Origin: Albidovulum sp. bin36 | GTDB lineage: Bacteria; Pseudomonadota; Alphaproteobacteria; Rhodobacterales; Rhodobacteraceae | Direction: 5' to 3' | Length of the DNA stretch: 64,000 bases | Assembly: GCA_002238565.1 (NCBI GenBank) | Contig: MPMP01000003.1 | Span: 1-64,000 of the forward strand | Part shown: positions 26,384-35,664 of the stretch, piece after piece | How the letters are laid out: each line of letters starts with the position of its first letter | Numbering within the stretch: the first letter of the stretch is position 1 | Program-made: the position numbers and the translations under genes | The notes under the pieces: model-generated | The model's database searches: none | The model's input: the letters and a program-made list of their open reading frames with translations, nothing else | What the model was told of the DNA's origin: nothing

Positions 26384-27574
26384 ATGAAGAAATCACTTAA
26401 TTGCCTAGTAATTGCGGGCGTACTCGCTGCCGGATCCGCCTGGGCGGGCGAAATTCGCATCGGAGCGACGATGCGGATGATCTCCGAAAACGGCCAGAAA
26501 TACGGTGAAATGATGCAGGACGAATTCGCCGCCATCAACGAAAGCGGCGGCATCAACGGCCACACGGTCAAGCTCATTCTGCTCAACGACGAATGCAAGT
26601 CGGACAAGGGCGTCGCCAACGCAAACAAATTCGCGTATCAAGACAACGTCCACTTGATAATCGGATCGACCTGCTCGTCGGTTTCGCTGCCGATCGTCGA
26701 TGTCACCGCCCAAGCGGAAGTTCCCCAGATCATCCCGCATTCGACCAACGACCAGATCACGAGAAAGAATTCGGCCTGGGTGTTCCGCGTGCCGATTTCC
26801 TCCCGCTACTACAAGGGCGTCGTATCCAAATACCTGCATGACAAGGTCGGCGACCAAATCGCCTACGTCTACGCCTCCGACGCTGCCGCGATGTCCGAAA
26901 CCCAGGGCCTCATTCAGCAGATGCGCGATGTCTACGGCGTCGAGCCGGTCTACGAGGCTCAGACGCAGGAAAAGGAAATCGACTTCCGGTCGCATCTGGT
27001 AACGATCAAGGATCTCAATCCGGACGCGATCTTCTTCGGCGGCCTGCAAGAGCCGATCGCGCGCTTTCTGGTCCAGTCCTACGAGGTCGGCATTCCCGCA
27101 TCCGTGGTTAGGGCGGCAGGCTCGGCCGCTTCGAACGCTCCCGTTCCGAAACTGGCCGGCGATGCGGTCAAGGGCGTTTTCTTTTCGGCCGCCTATTCCG
27201 ACAGCGACGATCGGCCCATCGCGCAGCTGTTCAACTCCTATGTTCGCAGCCGCTACGGCATCAAAGGCGTCGACCACGATTTCAGCCAAGCCTACGACCT
27301 GATTAGGATCGTCGAAATCGCGCTCGGCAACGCGGACCTGTCGCTTGAAGACGACGATCTGGCAGCCGACCGAACGGCAATCAGGGATGCGATCGCCAAT
27401 GTTCAGGGATATGAAGGGCTGGCGTCCGGTCCTATCAGCTTCTGCGCCGATCCGACTCCGGAGTGCCGCGACGGCAACCGCACGCCGGTGCTTATCCAGT
27501 ATCTCGAAGGCGGAGAGGATTTCAAAGTCGGGATTCTCGACCGCGTAACTATGCCGGTAGAATTCGGCCTTTAA
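26384..27574 (+). CDS. Periplasmic substrate-binding protein of the first Liv transporter
   Basis: A type I periplasmic binding protein of 396 residues with a signal peptide (MKKSLNCLVIAGVLAAGSAW, cleavage near AWA). It has the Leu/Ile/Val-binding fold, with two likely disulphide cysteine pairs (NDECKSDKG/STCSS and CADPTPECR). An ideal AGGAGG site lies seven bases before the ATG, and the gene sits between the two permeases. A stable hairpin follows the stop, suggesting higher expression than the permease downstream. The ligand (amino acid, amide, urea or other) cannot be fixed. Confidence 0.9.
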   Translation: MKKSLNCLVIAGVLAAGSAWAGEIRIGATMRMISENGQKYGEMMQDEFAAINESGGINGHTVKLILLNDECKSDKGVANANKFAYQDNVHLIIGSTCSSVSLPIVDVTAQAEVPQIIPHSTNDQITRKNSAWVFRVPISSRYYKGVVSKYLHDKVGDQIAYVYASDAAAMSETQGLIQQMRDVYGVEPVYEAQTQEKEIDFRSHLVTIKDLNPDAIFFGGLQEPIARFLVQSYEVGIPASVVRAAGSAASNAPVPKLAGDAVKGVFFSAAYSDSDDRPIAQLFNSYVRSRYGIKGVDHDFSQAYDLIRIVEIALGNADLSLEDDDLAADRTAIRDAIANVQGYEGLASGPISFCADPTPECRDGNRTPVLIQYLEGGEDFKVGILDRVTMPVEFGL

Positions 27575-27582
27575 TCGCATTT

Positions 27583-27615
27583 CGCGGGCGGGCGGACCTC
27601 GGTTCGCCCTCCGCG
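27583..27615 (+). promoter_or_regulatory. Hairpin between binding protein and LivM genes
   Basis: The arms at 27583-27596 and 27603-27615 pair over about 12 bp with one bulged C and a six-base loop CCTCGG. There is no T-run, so it is more likely a 3' stabiliser of the binding-protein mRNA or an attenuator than a full terminator. Three other binding-protein genes in this window end the same way. Confidence 0.6.
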
Positions 27616-27651
27616 GCGCCGACCGGCGGTCGCCTGACTTACCAAGATTAA

Positions 27652-28701
27652 ATGCTGACACTCATAGACGGAATCGAAGCCTTCATTGGCCGCCTGAAGG
27701 CGATCCATCCGCTGCTGCCGTGGCTAGTCGCCCTGCTGCTGCTGCTGCCGGTGCCTCATTTCACGGCCAACAACTACCAAGTCTACCTGATCAATTTCAT
27801 TTGCATCATGATCATCCTCGCGACGGGGCTGAACATCGTGAAGGGCTTCGCCGGTCAGGTAACCGTGGGCCATGTCGCGCTCTACGCGATCGGCGCCTAC
27901 ACGTCGGCCGTACTGTCGACGAAGTTCGGCATGCCGTTCTACGTCAACCTTCCGGTATCGATTCTGGCGGCGATGATTTTCGGAGTTCTGGTCGGCCTTC
28001 CGTCATTCCGCCTCGAGGGGGCGTATCTCGCCTTGGCGACGCTGGCATTCGCGCAAGCCGTAGAAGTCTACATCCGAGTAACCAACTATCTCGGCGCCGC
28101 CTCCGGCATCGGCGGCATCAAGCCGCCGGAATTTTTCGGCTTCACGCTTCGCAATTACGACGAATACTATTATCTCGTCATGCCGATCATGCTCCTGGCG
28201 GTCTACGCCTCGTTCGCGATCTTGCGCTCGGCGACCGGAAGAGCCTTCATGGCCGTTCGGGAAGATCCGATATCGGCGGCTTCCATGGGGGTCAATGTCC
28301 GCCGCTACAAGCTGATCGCCTTCGTTATGAGCGCGTTTTACGCCGGCTTGGCCGGTTCGCTCTATGCGCACATGCTGCCCGGCTACGTGCATCCCAACAA
28401 TTTTACGGTCATAGAAATGGTTACCGTGCTGCTGATGGTCGTCCTCGGGGGAATCGGAAACATCTGGGGCGGCATAATCGGAGCAATCATCGTAACGATC
28501 GTGGCCGACATCACGCGCGAATACTATTTCTACCAGCTTCTTCTTTTCGGCGCCGTCATCGTCGGCACGGTGCTGTTCATGCCGAAGGGCATCGGCGGCA
28601 TCATCGACCGGTATTTCGTCAACCGAAGGTTCGTCGCCGCGAGAGAGTTAACGGCGGTCGCGAAGCGCGGCGTCGTCGGCTCCGCCTCCCGGGAGGAATA
28701 G
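27652..28701 (+). CDS. livM: Liv-type ABC permease (LivM)
   Basis: A membrane permease of 349 residues with about nine hydrophobic segments. LivM landmarks are LNIVKGFAGQVTVGHVALYA, the GLPSFRLEGAYLALATLAFA stretch and the coupling loop GGIGNIWGGIIGA. The C-terminal 40 residues form a basic cytosolic tail. It lies 77 bp after the binding-protein stop, across a hairpin, and 2 bp before the livG start. Confidence 0.93.
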   Translation: MLTLIDGIEAFIGRLKAIHPLLPWLVALLLLLPVPHFTANNYQVYLINFICIMIILATGLNIVKGFAGQVTVGHVALYAIGAYTSAVLSTKFGMPFYVNLPVSILAAMIFGVLVGLPSFRLEGAYLALATLAFAQAVEVYIRVTNYLGAASGIGGIKPPEFFGFTLRNYDEYYYLVMPIMLLAVYASFAILRSATGRAFMAVREDPISAASMGVNVRRYKLIAFVMSAFYAGLAGSLYAHMLPGYVHPNNFTVIEMVTVLLMVVLGGIGNIWGGIIGAIIVTIVADITREYYFYQLLLFGAVIVGTVLFMPKGIGGIIDRYFVNRRFVAARELTAVAKRGVVGSASREE

Positions 28702-28703
28702 GC

Positions 28704-29504
28704 GTGGGGCCAATGCTCGAGGTCAAGGGACTCAACAAGAGCTTCGGCGGGCTCCGCGCGATTCGAGATGTCGACTTCGCGGTTCGCGAGGGCGAAATCC
28801 GGGGGCTGATCGGGCCGAACGGATCCGGCAAAAGCACGTTCTTCAACTTGCTTTCGGGCGTGTACGCCGTCGATTCCGGAACAGTCGTGTTCGACGGCAG
28901 GGACCTGACAAATTCCGAGCCCCACGAAGTCGCCGCGGCCGGAATCGCAAGAACATTTCAGCTGCTGCGGATGTTTACGGAAATGACGGTGCTGGAAAAC
29001 GTCATGATCGGCTACCACAACCACGTCAAATACGGCGCGCTCGCGGGCGTATTCGGCTTTGGCCGCGTCGCGAGCGAAGAAAAAATCATCCGCGACGAAA
29101 TGATGGAAGTCCTCGCCTTTATTGGCTTGGAGGATTTCGCCAGCATTCCCGCATCGGAGCTTTCAATCGGCCAGAGGCGGCTTCTTGCGCTTGGCCGGGC
29201 GATGGCCATGAAGCCGAAGCTTCTCCTTCTTGACGAGCCCGCCGCCGGTCTTTCGCCCGTGAACGTCGACAACATCATGCTCATTATTCTGCGCATGAAG
29301 GAAAAATTCAACCTAACGGTCGTCATCGTCGAGCATATACTGAAGGTCGTTATGGAGACCTGCGACCGGATTTCGGTGCTTGATCACGGCGTGAAGATCG
29401 CGGAAGGCGTGCCGAGCGAAATTCGCGACGACGAGGCCGTTGTCGAGGCTTATCTCGGACGCGAGATGGACGACGAGGAGGTCAAGCGCGCCATTTCCGC
29501 CTAG
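28704..29504 (+). CDS. livG: Liv-type ABC transporter ATPase (LivG)
   Basis: An ABC ATPase of 266 residues. Walker A is GPNGSGKSTFF, the signature ELSIGQRRLLALGRA is a conservative variant of LSGGQ, and Walker B LLLLDEPAAGLS is followed by the IVEHILKVV switch His. The frame is open 1 kb upstream, but those codons lie inside livM. I prefer the GTG at 28704 because a GGAGGA site is six bases upstream; the ATG at 28713 (MLEVKGLNKS) is the alternative. It completes the five-gene transporter. Confidence 0.92.
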   Translation: MGPMLEVKGLNKSFGGLRAIRDVDFAVREGEIRGLIGPNGSGKSTFFNLLSGVYAVDSGTVVFDGRDLTNSEPHEVAAAGIARTFQLLRMFTEMTVLENVMIGYHNHVKYGALAGVFGFGRVASEEKIIRDEMMEVLAFIGLEDFASIPASELSIGQRRLLALGRAMAMKPKLLLLDEPAAGLSPVNVDNIMLIILRMKEKFNLTVVIVEHILKVVMETCDRISVLDHGVKIAEGVPSEIRDDEAVVEAYLGREMDDEEVKRAISA

Positions 29505-30000
29505 CCTCTCCCGGCGAGGCGGAATCCTGGCGATTTCCAACGGATTGAGCGACCAATTTCCCGGCGGCGGCCGACGGGCAGAATGCTCGGCGAATCAACC
29601 GGGGAGCGGAAGCGGAACTCAGTTGTCGCGAATAGACCTGCTCGCATAGCGGATCCGGATGAGCGAGATGCTTCGAATGCCGCCTTTCGAATCGCCGCCG
29701 CGGTCAGCGGGCGAGCGTCCGACGACGATTTTCGAGACTAGCCGAATTTCGACCGAAGCCGTCGATCCGAATTATCCGCCACGCTCCCATTCCCGCGCGG
29801 TCCAACGGGAGCCCGCTCGAAAATCACGCTGCAAATACGGCCCGGATCACGCGGCGAATGCGGCATTCGGTCGATAATCCGACGCGTTTCCCGCTTCGCG
29901 CGATTCAATCGGCCTGGGAAAACCAACTCCGCCTAGCGATCATCCCTAAATTATGTGCACGGCCACCGTCGCATGCGGCGTAGTCTTCCGCCGGAATCTT
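29505..30000. other. Gap of about 0.5 kb
   Basis: This is the convergent end of the Liv operon and the NicO gene. No frame is recognisable. A short imperfect hairpin (GCCTC/GAGGC arms near 29506-29523) just after livG could be a weak terminator. Five GANTC sites were counted in the stretch, above chance. Confidence 0.4.
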
Positions 30001-31020
30001 TCAGCCGAGCGGGGCATCGAGAAACGCGACAAACGAAATGAGTCCGATCAGTGTAACGAACACCGCGCCTGTAAAGTTAAGCGTATTCCGCAGCAAAACG
30101 ACCATGCCGCTGCCGCTTGAACGCTCCAGAGCTCGCATCGCGGTCCGCCTTGCCAGAATCGCACCGATGCCAAGCGCGCAGATGCTGATGCCTATTCCTA
30201 GCGACATCGCGGCTACAAGCATAATCCCTGGTAAAATCATGTCGTTGGCAACGGCGTACAGCATGACAAGCACGGCGCCGGGACAGGGTACCATACCCGC
30301 CGCAAGAGCCAATAGCCCGCTTTCCAATCGACCCTCATGGGGATGATGATGATGGTGGTGGTTGTGGCCGTGATGACCCTGGCCATTCTGACCGTTAGCA
30401 TGGTGGCCGTGCGAATGGTGTTCGTGAGTATGATGGCCGACATCGCCGTGGCTATGCGAATGGCCCCAAATGCCGCTCTCCGCGCTACCGCGCTTCCAAA
30501 GCTGAAACGACCTGAAGAGCATGTACAGGCCGATTCCGACAATGATAAGAAAACTGGCGGCTCGCACGCCCGGCACATCGGCGAGTCGAATGCCAAATCC
30601 GGTTCGAAGCACGGCATCCGCAACGGCGACGACAATGACCGCCGCGATGACGTGCACAACAGCGATCTGCGCGGCCATCGCAAATCCGCGAAAAACTCGA
30701 GATTCCCGCCCTAAAAAATACGATACTATTAGAAACTTCCCGTGCCCCGGCCCGAACGCATGCACGGCTCCGTAAAGAAATGCGATTGCAAGGCCGAGAA
30801 AAATGGCTCCGGTTTCGCCGCCGCTGTCGAATGAGTTCATTGACGCGGCAATATTCGCGTTTGCGCTCCTCTGGATGCTGATTACAAGACTAAGGAGGCC
30901 CGAAAGACCGTCATCATTCGCTGCAACCTCGACCGGCACGTTCAAATCTTCGTGCGACTGCGCCGAAAAGCATACGAGCAGCAGGCCGACCACCGCAAGC
31001 GCTCCGACGATCAAGTGCAA
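30001..31020 (-). CDS. NicO-family nickel/cobalt exporter-like permease
   Basis: A polytopic membrane protein of 339 residues of the NicO (NiCoT/RcnA-like) family. It has an N-terminal signal-like segment, the family motif GAVHAFGPGHGKFLIVSYFL near residue 85, a long histidine-rich cytosolic loop (roughly residues 187-226, over twenty His) and the second signature AAGMVPCPGAVLVML. Family members move Ni or Co ions, usually outwards in RcnA. The extreme His loop supports metal handling. No metalloregulator or metalloenzyme gene is next to it, so the physiological metal is open. Confidence 0.88.
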   Translation of the reverse strand: MHLIVGALAVVGLLLVCFSAQSHEDLNVPVEVAANDDGLSGLLSLVISIQRSANANIAASMNSFDSGGETGAIFLGLAIAFLYGAVHAFGPGHGKFLIVSYFLGRESRVFRGFAMAAQIAVVHVIAAVIVVAVADAVLRTGFGIRLADVPGVRAASFLIIVGIGLYMLFRSFQLWKRGSAESGIWGHSHSHGDVGHHTHEHHSHGHHANGQNGQGHHGHNHHHHHHPHEGRLESGLLALAAGMVPCPGAVLVMLYAVANDMILPGIMLVAAMSLGIGISICALGIGAILARRTAMRALERSSGSGMVVLLRNTLNFTGAVFVTLIGLISFVAFLDAPLG

Positions 31021-31696
31021 CCTTTCGCCTGTTCGATAACGAACGTCGATTATGGCTCGCCCTCCTCTATTCGCCGATTTCGACGGTCCGAAGCGACAGG
31101 TCTCTCGCCCGCGCGGCTAGCCGAACCGCCATCCGGCCGTTCATCCGGCGCAGCAGTCGCTGCTTGGAATGCATCCGGAAGCACCCCCAACGTTACTTGT
31201 TTTGTTGCATGCAATCAAAAACTATCGCTCATTTTCGTTTCGAACCCCTTATCGGCACGAGTGAACTGCCAAGCGAAGAATCGCGGCCGGGAAGTTTTCC
31301 TGTGATCCCGAGCGAGCAAGTAAGCAAAGTCGTTGATCGCGGATCTTCAACTTTTCGAAAGGCAGTACACGCAGTAAAAGCAGATTCGTGCCGAGCGACG
31401 GCTGGCTGCCTAAGTCGCTAACGACTTCTTTCGACTGCGTTTCACGCGAGCCGGCGCGGATCAAATCTTGCAATAGGGAATCCTATGCTCCTATTCGCAT
31501 GAACCGACTCTCAATTGCGAAGATCGTCCTTGAATGCAGATTCCGGCGCGCCGCCGCAAAGCCCGGAAGTGCGCCAGGCGTTTTCCGGCAGGCGTCGAAA
31601 TCCGCGCACCGCCGAAATTATTCTTGACGTGAAGGCGTCGACCCGATGATCAAGGCGTCGACCCGCAGCCAAGATTCAAGTTTCTTTCAATAGGCA
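31021..31696. other. Divergent gap between NicO and channel genes
   Basis: No coding frame is recognisable. The stretch must contain promoters for both divergent genes. A 14-base direct repeat lies near its right end (listed separately). Confidence 0.45.
31632..31665 (+). repeat. Tandem 14-bp direct repeat upstream of the channel gene
   Basis: AAGGCGTCGACCCG occurs at 31632-31645 and again at 31652-31665, identical in both copies, with a 20-base period, that is, about two helical turns. The right copy ends 31 bases before the channel start. The spacing suits a regulator binding twice on one DNA face. Confidence 0.5.
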
Positions 31697-32626
31697 ATGC
31701 GAACAAAAGGACATATCGATCTCGGTTCATCGCCAGGTGATTCTGTTGCGTTGAAAAAAGGAAAGGTTAAAGCACGCGAAATGAACAGCACGGGAAATTC
31801 AGGACTCAGCGACTCCGCATTCTTCATCCGATACGCCAAGAAAGTCGTCGAAGCGAAAATTTTCAACAGCGCGATCACATTTATTATCATCGCAAATGCG
31901 ATCATCGTGGGACTGCACACGTCGCGAACGCTAAGCGAATCATACGGCGAACTATTCGAACGCGTAAATCAGGTCATCCTCTATATCTTCATAGCGGAAG
32001 CGATTTTAAAGATTCTTGCGCACTTCCCTCGCATCGAAAAGTATTTCAGGAATGGATGGAACGTATTCGACTTTTCCATAATCGCGTTTAGCTTGCTTAC
32101 CAGCTTCGTCGAACTCGCGACGGTCGCCCGCATGCTGCGCCTTCTCAGGCTTCTGCGTCTTGCCTCCGCGCTGCCCGAACTGGGAATCATCGTGTCGACG
32201 CTGATTAGATCCTTCCCTAGCATGTTCAATATAGCCCTGCTTATTTCGATTATCTTCTATGTCTACGGCGTGGCCGGATGCTTTCTTTTCCGAGATGCGG
32301 ATCCCGACAGCTGGGGCACTCTAGGCTACTCGCTTTTAACTCTTTTCCGAATCGTCACGCTGGAGGGATGGACCGAAATCATGGACACGTCGATGGATAC
32401 GCACGGCTGGTCCTGGATTTATTATGTAAGCTTCATCGTTGTCGGCACTTTCGTCGTCGTCAATCTGTTCGTCGCGGCAGTCGTAAACAATCTCGACGAA
32501 GTCAAAAGGGAACGTCTGATCGACGCTCGGCACCCTCCGAGCAATATTGAAGTCATGGAAGAGCTCGCCCGTACTCAGGAAGCTCTCGCCCGGTTGCAGG
32601 CAAGGCTAGAAGAAAAGGATTTATAG
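31697..32626 (+). CDS. Bacterial voltage-gated ion channel (NaChBac-like)
   Basis: A single-domain six-helix cation channel of 309 residues. S1-S4 span residues about 57-158; S4 carries four arginines at every third position (R145, R148, R151, R154). The pore helix and filter read TLFRIVTLEGWTEIMD, with TLEGW at 221-225 where NaChBac and NavAb have TLESW. S6 (residues 241-265) includes an Asn as in the family, and a C-terminal coiled coil (about 285-307) fits tetramer assembly. The start is uncertain: a second ATG 28 codons on (MNSTGNSG) is equally plausible. Na+ is the default guess; the Ser-to-Gly change could alter selectivity. Confidence 0.9.
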   Translation: MRTKGHIDLGSSPGDSVALKKGKVKAREMNSTGNSGLSDSAFFIRYAKKVVEAKIFNSAITFIIIANAIIVGLHTSRTLSESYGELFERVNQVILYIFIAEAILKILAHFPRIEKYFRNGWNVFDFSIIAFSLLTSFVELATVARMLRLLRLLRLASALPELGIIVSTLIRSFPSMFNIALLISIIFYVYGVAGCFLFRDADPDSWGTLGYSLLTLFRIVTLEGWTEIMDTSMDTHGWSWIYYVSFIVVGTFVVVNLFVAAVVNNLDEVKRERLIDARHPPSNIEVMEELARTQEALARLQARLEEKDL

Positions 32627-33329
32627 GCGACCTGCGCTCCGGGAAATTCCTGGCGCGGCGACCGGCACCTGGATTTTCAATAGAATCCGGCTTGATCGGC
32701 GCGGACGGATCGAATTCGGGAAAAAAAGAGCCGCCGTCCGCCATGGCGCGGCAATAGCGATTCTGAAAGTAATTTGTCGCCTGCCAACTCGGCATTGTCC
32801 TAAATCATCGCCTTTTAAAAGCGCGGTGAACAGCCGGAATCCCGCGCTTCTTTTTCGCCGTCGAAATTCGGGAGCCGGCGGGGTTTCCGAGACCGGCCGG
32901 CCGCCGCGCGACTATGTCGCTCCGACGGCTCATGAATTGATCGATTGCGCGGCAGACCGGATAATGCGGGACAGCGATCGGGTCAGGAGGAGTCCCTCGG
33001 AATTGAAATCATGGTGGACGATCCAGGTGCCTTCGACCGGTTCCGACACCGCTGAAAAACCATGGCTCCGCCCTCGCCGCCCGCGGACTCCGTTTCAACT
33101 CTCGATGCATGCTTCGGCGCGAATTTAACCGCATGGACCGCATGGCGAATTGGCGATCAGGCGCCGGATTCCGCCGAATCGCGCGGAAACCGCATGCAGT
33201 TTTCAAAAATGGTCGGCGAATTCTATCGGTCTTGCGCATGGACCGGCATTCAATTTGCGTTGCGGATTGCATCGGTTTTGAATAAGTTGCGTATAGTCAC
33301 TTCCGCTTAGGCATTTTAGAAGGAGGAAA
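32627..33329. other. Gap of 0.7 kb upstream of the CUT1 operon
   Basis: Only short shadow frames are present. The right end carries an excellent AGGAGG ribosome site at 33321-33326 and presumably the promoter of the sugar transporter operon. I saw no clear repeat or terminator. Confidence 0.4.
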
Positions 33330-33335
33330 ATGCAA

Positions 33336-34679
33336 ATGGCATCAATGAATTTTTATTCTCGAACTACAGCGGCATTCGCCGTCGCTAGCGTCGCGGCATC
33401 CTTCGCTGCGACTTCGGCATCGTCAGAAGGAGTGCTCAACGGCGAGACGATCCGAATTCTCGCGATAGGCGATCCGGTTTTCCAGGTCATGCAGCGCATC
33501 CATGGCGACCTGGAAGAAATGGCAGGCGGCACGATTGAACTCGATGTCCGAGGATTCGACGTACTCCGGCAGCAAGTCTTGCTGAACGCACAGAACGATG
33601 TTTCGAACTACGATCTGGTTTCCGTCGATCTGCCGCAGTTCGGCGAATACAAGGACTTTCTGGTGGATCTCGCCGGCTACGTTGAAGAAAGCGGCATGGA
33701 TTGGGAGGATTTTCACGCCGCCGCCTGGACCGGCGCCTACCATGATCAGAAACAGCTAGGCATACCTATACAGCCTCATCCGGAGATTTTCGCGTACCGG
33801 GTCGATCTATTCGAAGAAGCCGGGCTCGAGCCGCCGCGAACAACTGAGCAAGTACTGGCCGCCGCCAAAGCCCTCCACGGCTCGAAGGACGGCCTGTCCG
33901 GCATTTGCTGGAACGCCGCGCGCGGCACGCCGCTCGGCCAGACTATCACGATGGTAATGGGCTCTCACGGCCTTCCGGTCATCGCAATGAACCCCATCGA
34001 GGGCGGGTTCGACCTCGGCAATGTCGGTCCCGAAAACATGCATCCGCAAATGGACAGCGAAACGGCCAATGAAATGGCCGCCTACCTTATGGAGCTTATG
34101 AAATATTCGCCGCCGGGCATACTCAACATGGCGTGGGACGAGCGCGTTCGCGTATTTGCGCAGGGCGGCTGCGCGATGACCTATATCTGGTCCGGGAGGT
34201 CGGCAATTTATGAACTCGACGAAAATGCCGAGGCAAGGGGCAACGTAAGCTACCTTCCGCACCCGGCAGGACCGAACGGGCTGAACGTATCGACTCTCGG
34301 AGGCTGGTTCCTCAGCATTCCGGATAATCTGCCCGAAGACAGAAGAGACCTCGCCTGGTCCGTAATCGAATGGATGACAAGTCCGGAAATGATGGCCGAA
34401 TACACCAAGCACGGCAACTGCGTGGCTCCGAGCCACAGCGTGTCCCAGGATGAAGAAGTTGTCGCCCGGTGCCCGGTAATTCCCTACGTCGACGCGATGG
34501 CCACCAGCGGCGAGATCGCGGGATGGCAGCGGCCGCCGGTTCCCGAAATTCAGCAGATATTCGACATTCTCGGCGCAGAATTCCACGAGGCGCTGGCCGG
34601 AGCGGAATCCCCGGAAGATTCGCTAATGGAAGCCCAGCGTCAGCTCGACCGGGTTATGCGGCGCGCAGGGTACTACTGA
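33336..34679 (+). CDS. CUT1-type ABC sugar/polyol-binding protein
   Basis: An extracellular solute-binding protein (family 1) of 447 residues with a signal peptide ending near TSASSEG. I chose the ATG at 33336 because AGGAGG lies nine bases upstream, whereas the ATG at 33330 is only three bases from it. Landmarks of the maltose-binding fold include GIPIQPHPEIFAYRVDLFEE near residue 148 and the WSGRSAIYEL segment. A perfect 13-bp hairpin follows before the permease genes. The ligand is probably a sugar, sugar alcohol or glycerol-type compound, judged from the operon's paired ATPases, not from the binding site. Confidence 0.88.
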   Translation: MASMNFYSRTTAAFAVASVAASFAATSASSEGVLNGETIRILAIGDPVFQVMQRIHGDLEEMAGGTIELDVRGFDVLRQQVLLNAQNDVSNYDLVSVDLPQFGEYKDFLVDLAGYVEESGMDWEDFHAAAWTGAYHDQKQLGIPIQPHPEIFAYRVDLFEEAGLEPPRTTEQVLAAAKALHGSKDGLSGICWNAARGTPLGQTITMVMGSHGLPVIAMNPIEGGFDLGNVGPENMHPQMDSETANEMAAYLMELMKYSPPGILNMAWDERVRVFAQGGCAMTYIWSGRSAIYELDENAEARGNVSYLPHPAGPNGLNVSTLGGWFLSIPDNLPEDRRDLAWSVIEWMTSPEMMAEYTKHGNCVAPSHSVSQDEEVVARCPVIPYVDAMATSGEIAGWQRPPVPEIQQIFDILGAEFHEALAGAESPEDSLMEAQRQLDRVMRRAGYY

Positions 34680-34712
34680 TACGCCGCCGGCTAGTCCCGC
34701 ACGAAAACTAGT

Positions 34713-34744
34713 GCGCGCGGACGCCTCTGGCGGCGTCCGCGCGC
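34713..34744 (+). promoter_or_regulatory. Perfect 13-bp hairpin between binding protein and permease genes
   Basis: The arms GCGCGCGGACGCC (34713-34725) and its complement (34732-34744) enclose a six-base loop. It is extremely GC-rich with no T-run. Such hairpins commonly protect the upstream binding-protein message and allow only partial read-through into the permeases. Confidence 0.75.
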
Positions 34745-34785
34745 GAATTGCCGGAATGCAAAATCTCGCGACGGATCCCTAGCGA

Positions 34786-35664
34786 ATGAGCTTGCTTCGC
34801 GAAAAACGGAAAATCGCGTTCGCGATGATCTCCCCGTCCATTCTGGTCATTGTCGCGATCAACATTTTTCCGATAATTTTTGCCGTATATATCAGCCTTC
34901 ACCTATGGAGCTTCGGCCGGGGAGAGCCTCGGTTCGCCGGCCTGCTCAACTACGAGGATCTCTATTACGACGGGCGCTTCATTGATGCCGTATTCACTTC
35001 GGCAAAGTTCGTATTTTTTGCCGTTCTTGTAGAATTCCTGGTCGGCTTCGCGCTCGCGTTCCTGTTCAACGTAAAGGTTAGAGGCATGGCGACGCTGAGG
35101 CAAGTCGCCGTCCTTCCCATCATGGTCATGCCGATCGTCGCAGGGCTGGTTTGGTTCTATATGTTCAATGAGAATTTCGGGGTTATCAACTGGCTTGTTA
35201 CATTGCTCGGAGCTCCGAAAGTCGGCTTTTTGACCGATCTCGACGTGGCGCTGTTTTCGATCGTATTGGCCGATGCCTGGCAATGGACTCCTTTTGTCAT
35301 GCTCGTCATGTTCGCGGCTCTGCAGTCGCTTCCGGAATATGTCTACGAAGCGGCGAAAATGGACGGCCTGAATGGCTGGCAAACATTCTGGCGCGTTACG
35401 ATTCCGATGCTCCGACCGTCGATCATGATCGTGATTATCTTGAGAATCGTCGATTCTTTCAAGATGATCGAATTGGTATTCATGATGACGCAAGGCGGTC
35501 CCGCAGGGCGAACGGAAGTCTTGCCCTGGTATTTATATGTAACCGGTTTCCAAGGCCTAGATCTCGGCTATGCCGCTGCGATCGCCGTCTGCATGCTTAT
35601 AATCGTAACGATTTTCACGCAGTTCTTCGTAGCGCGCATCGGATTTGGCGACGATCAAAAATGA
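34786..35664 (+). CDS. CUT1 ABC permease, first subunit (MalF/UgpA-like)
   Basis: A membrane permease of 292 residues with six hydrophobic segments. The conserved EAA loop reads EYVYEAAKMDGLNGWQTFWR followed by VTIPMLRPS, close to the consensus EAA---G---------I-LP. It follows the hairpin and overlaps the second permease by four bases. It pairs with the 35661 subunit to form the channel. Confidence 0.93.
   Translation: MSLLREKRKIAFAMISPSILVIVAINIFPIIFAVYISLHLWSFGRGEPRFAGLLNYEDLYYDGRFIDAVFTSAKFVFFAVLVEFLVGFALAFLFNVKVRGMATLRQVAVLPIMVMPIVAGLVWFYMFNENFGVINWLVTLLGAPKVGFLTDLDVALFSIVLADAWQWTPFVMLVMFAALQSLPEYVYEAAKMDGLNGWQTFWRVTIPMLRPSIMIVIILRIVDSFKMIELVFMMTQGGPAGRTEVLPWYLYVTGFQGLDLGYAAAIAVCMLIIVTIFTQFFVARIGFGDDQK

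Noticed and set aside
25427-27661. Long minus-strand frames (25427-26368 and 26405-27661) opposite the Liv genes
   Set aside because: They are rich in Asp, Arg, His and Gln, have no recognisable motifs, and lie exactly antisense to genes with strong family matches; they are composition-driven shadows.
30330-30480. Trinucleotide-like gat/ggt repeats as a microsatellite
   Set aside because: They are the codons of the histidine-rich loop of the NicO protein read on the opposite strand.
34713-34744. Rho-independent terminator for the sugar-binding protein gene
   Set aside because: The stem is strong but no T-run follows and the operon continues in the same direction; an intra-operon stabiliser or attenuator fits better.
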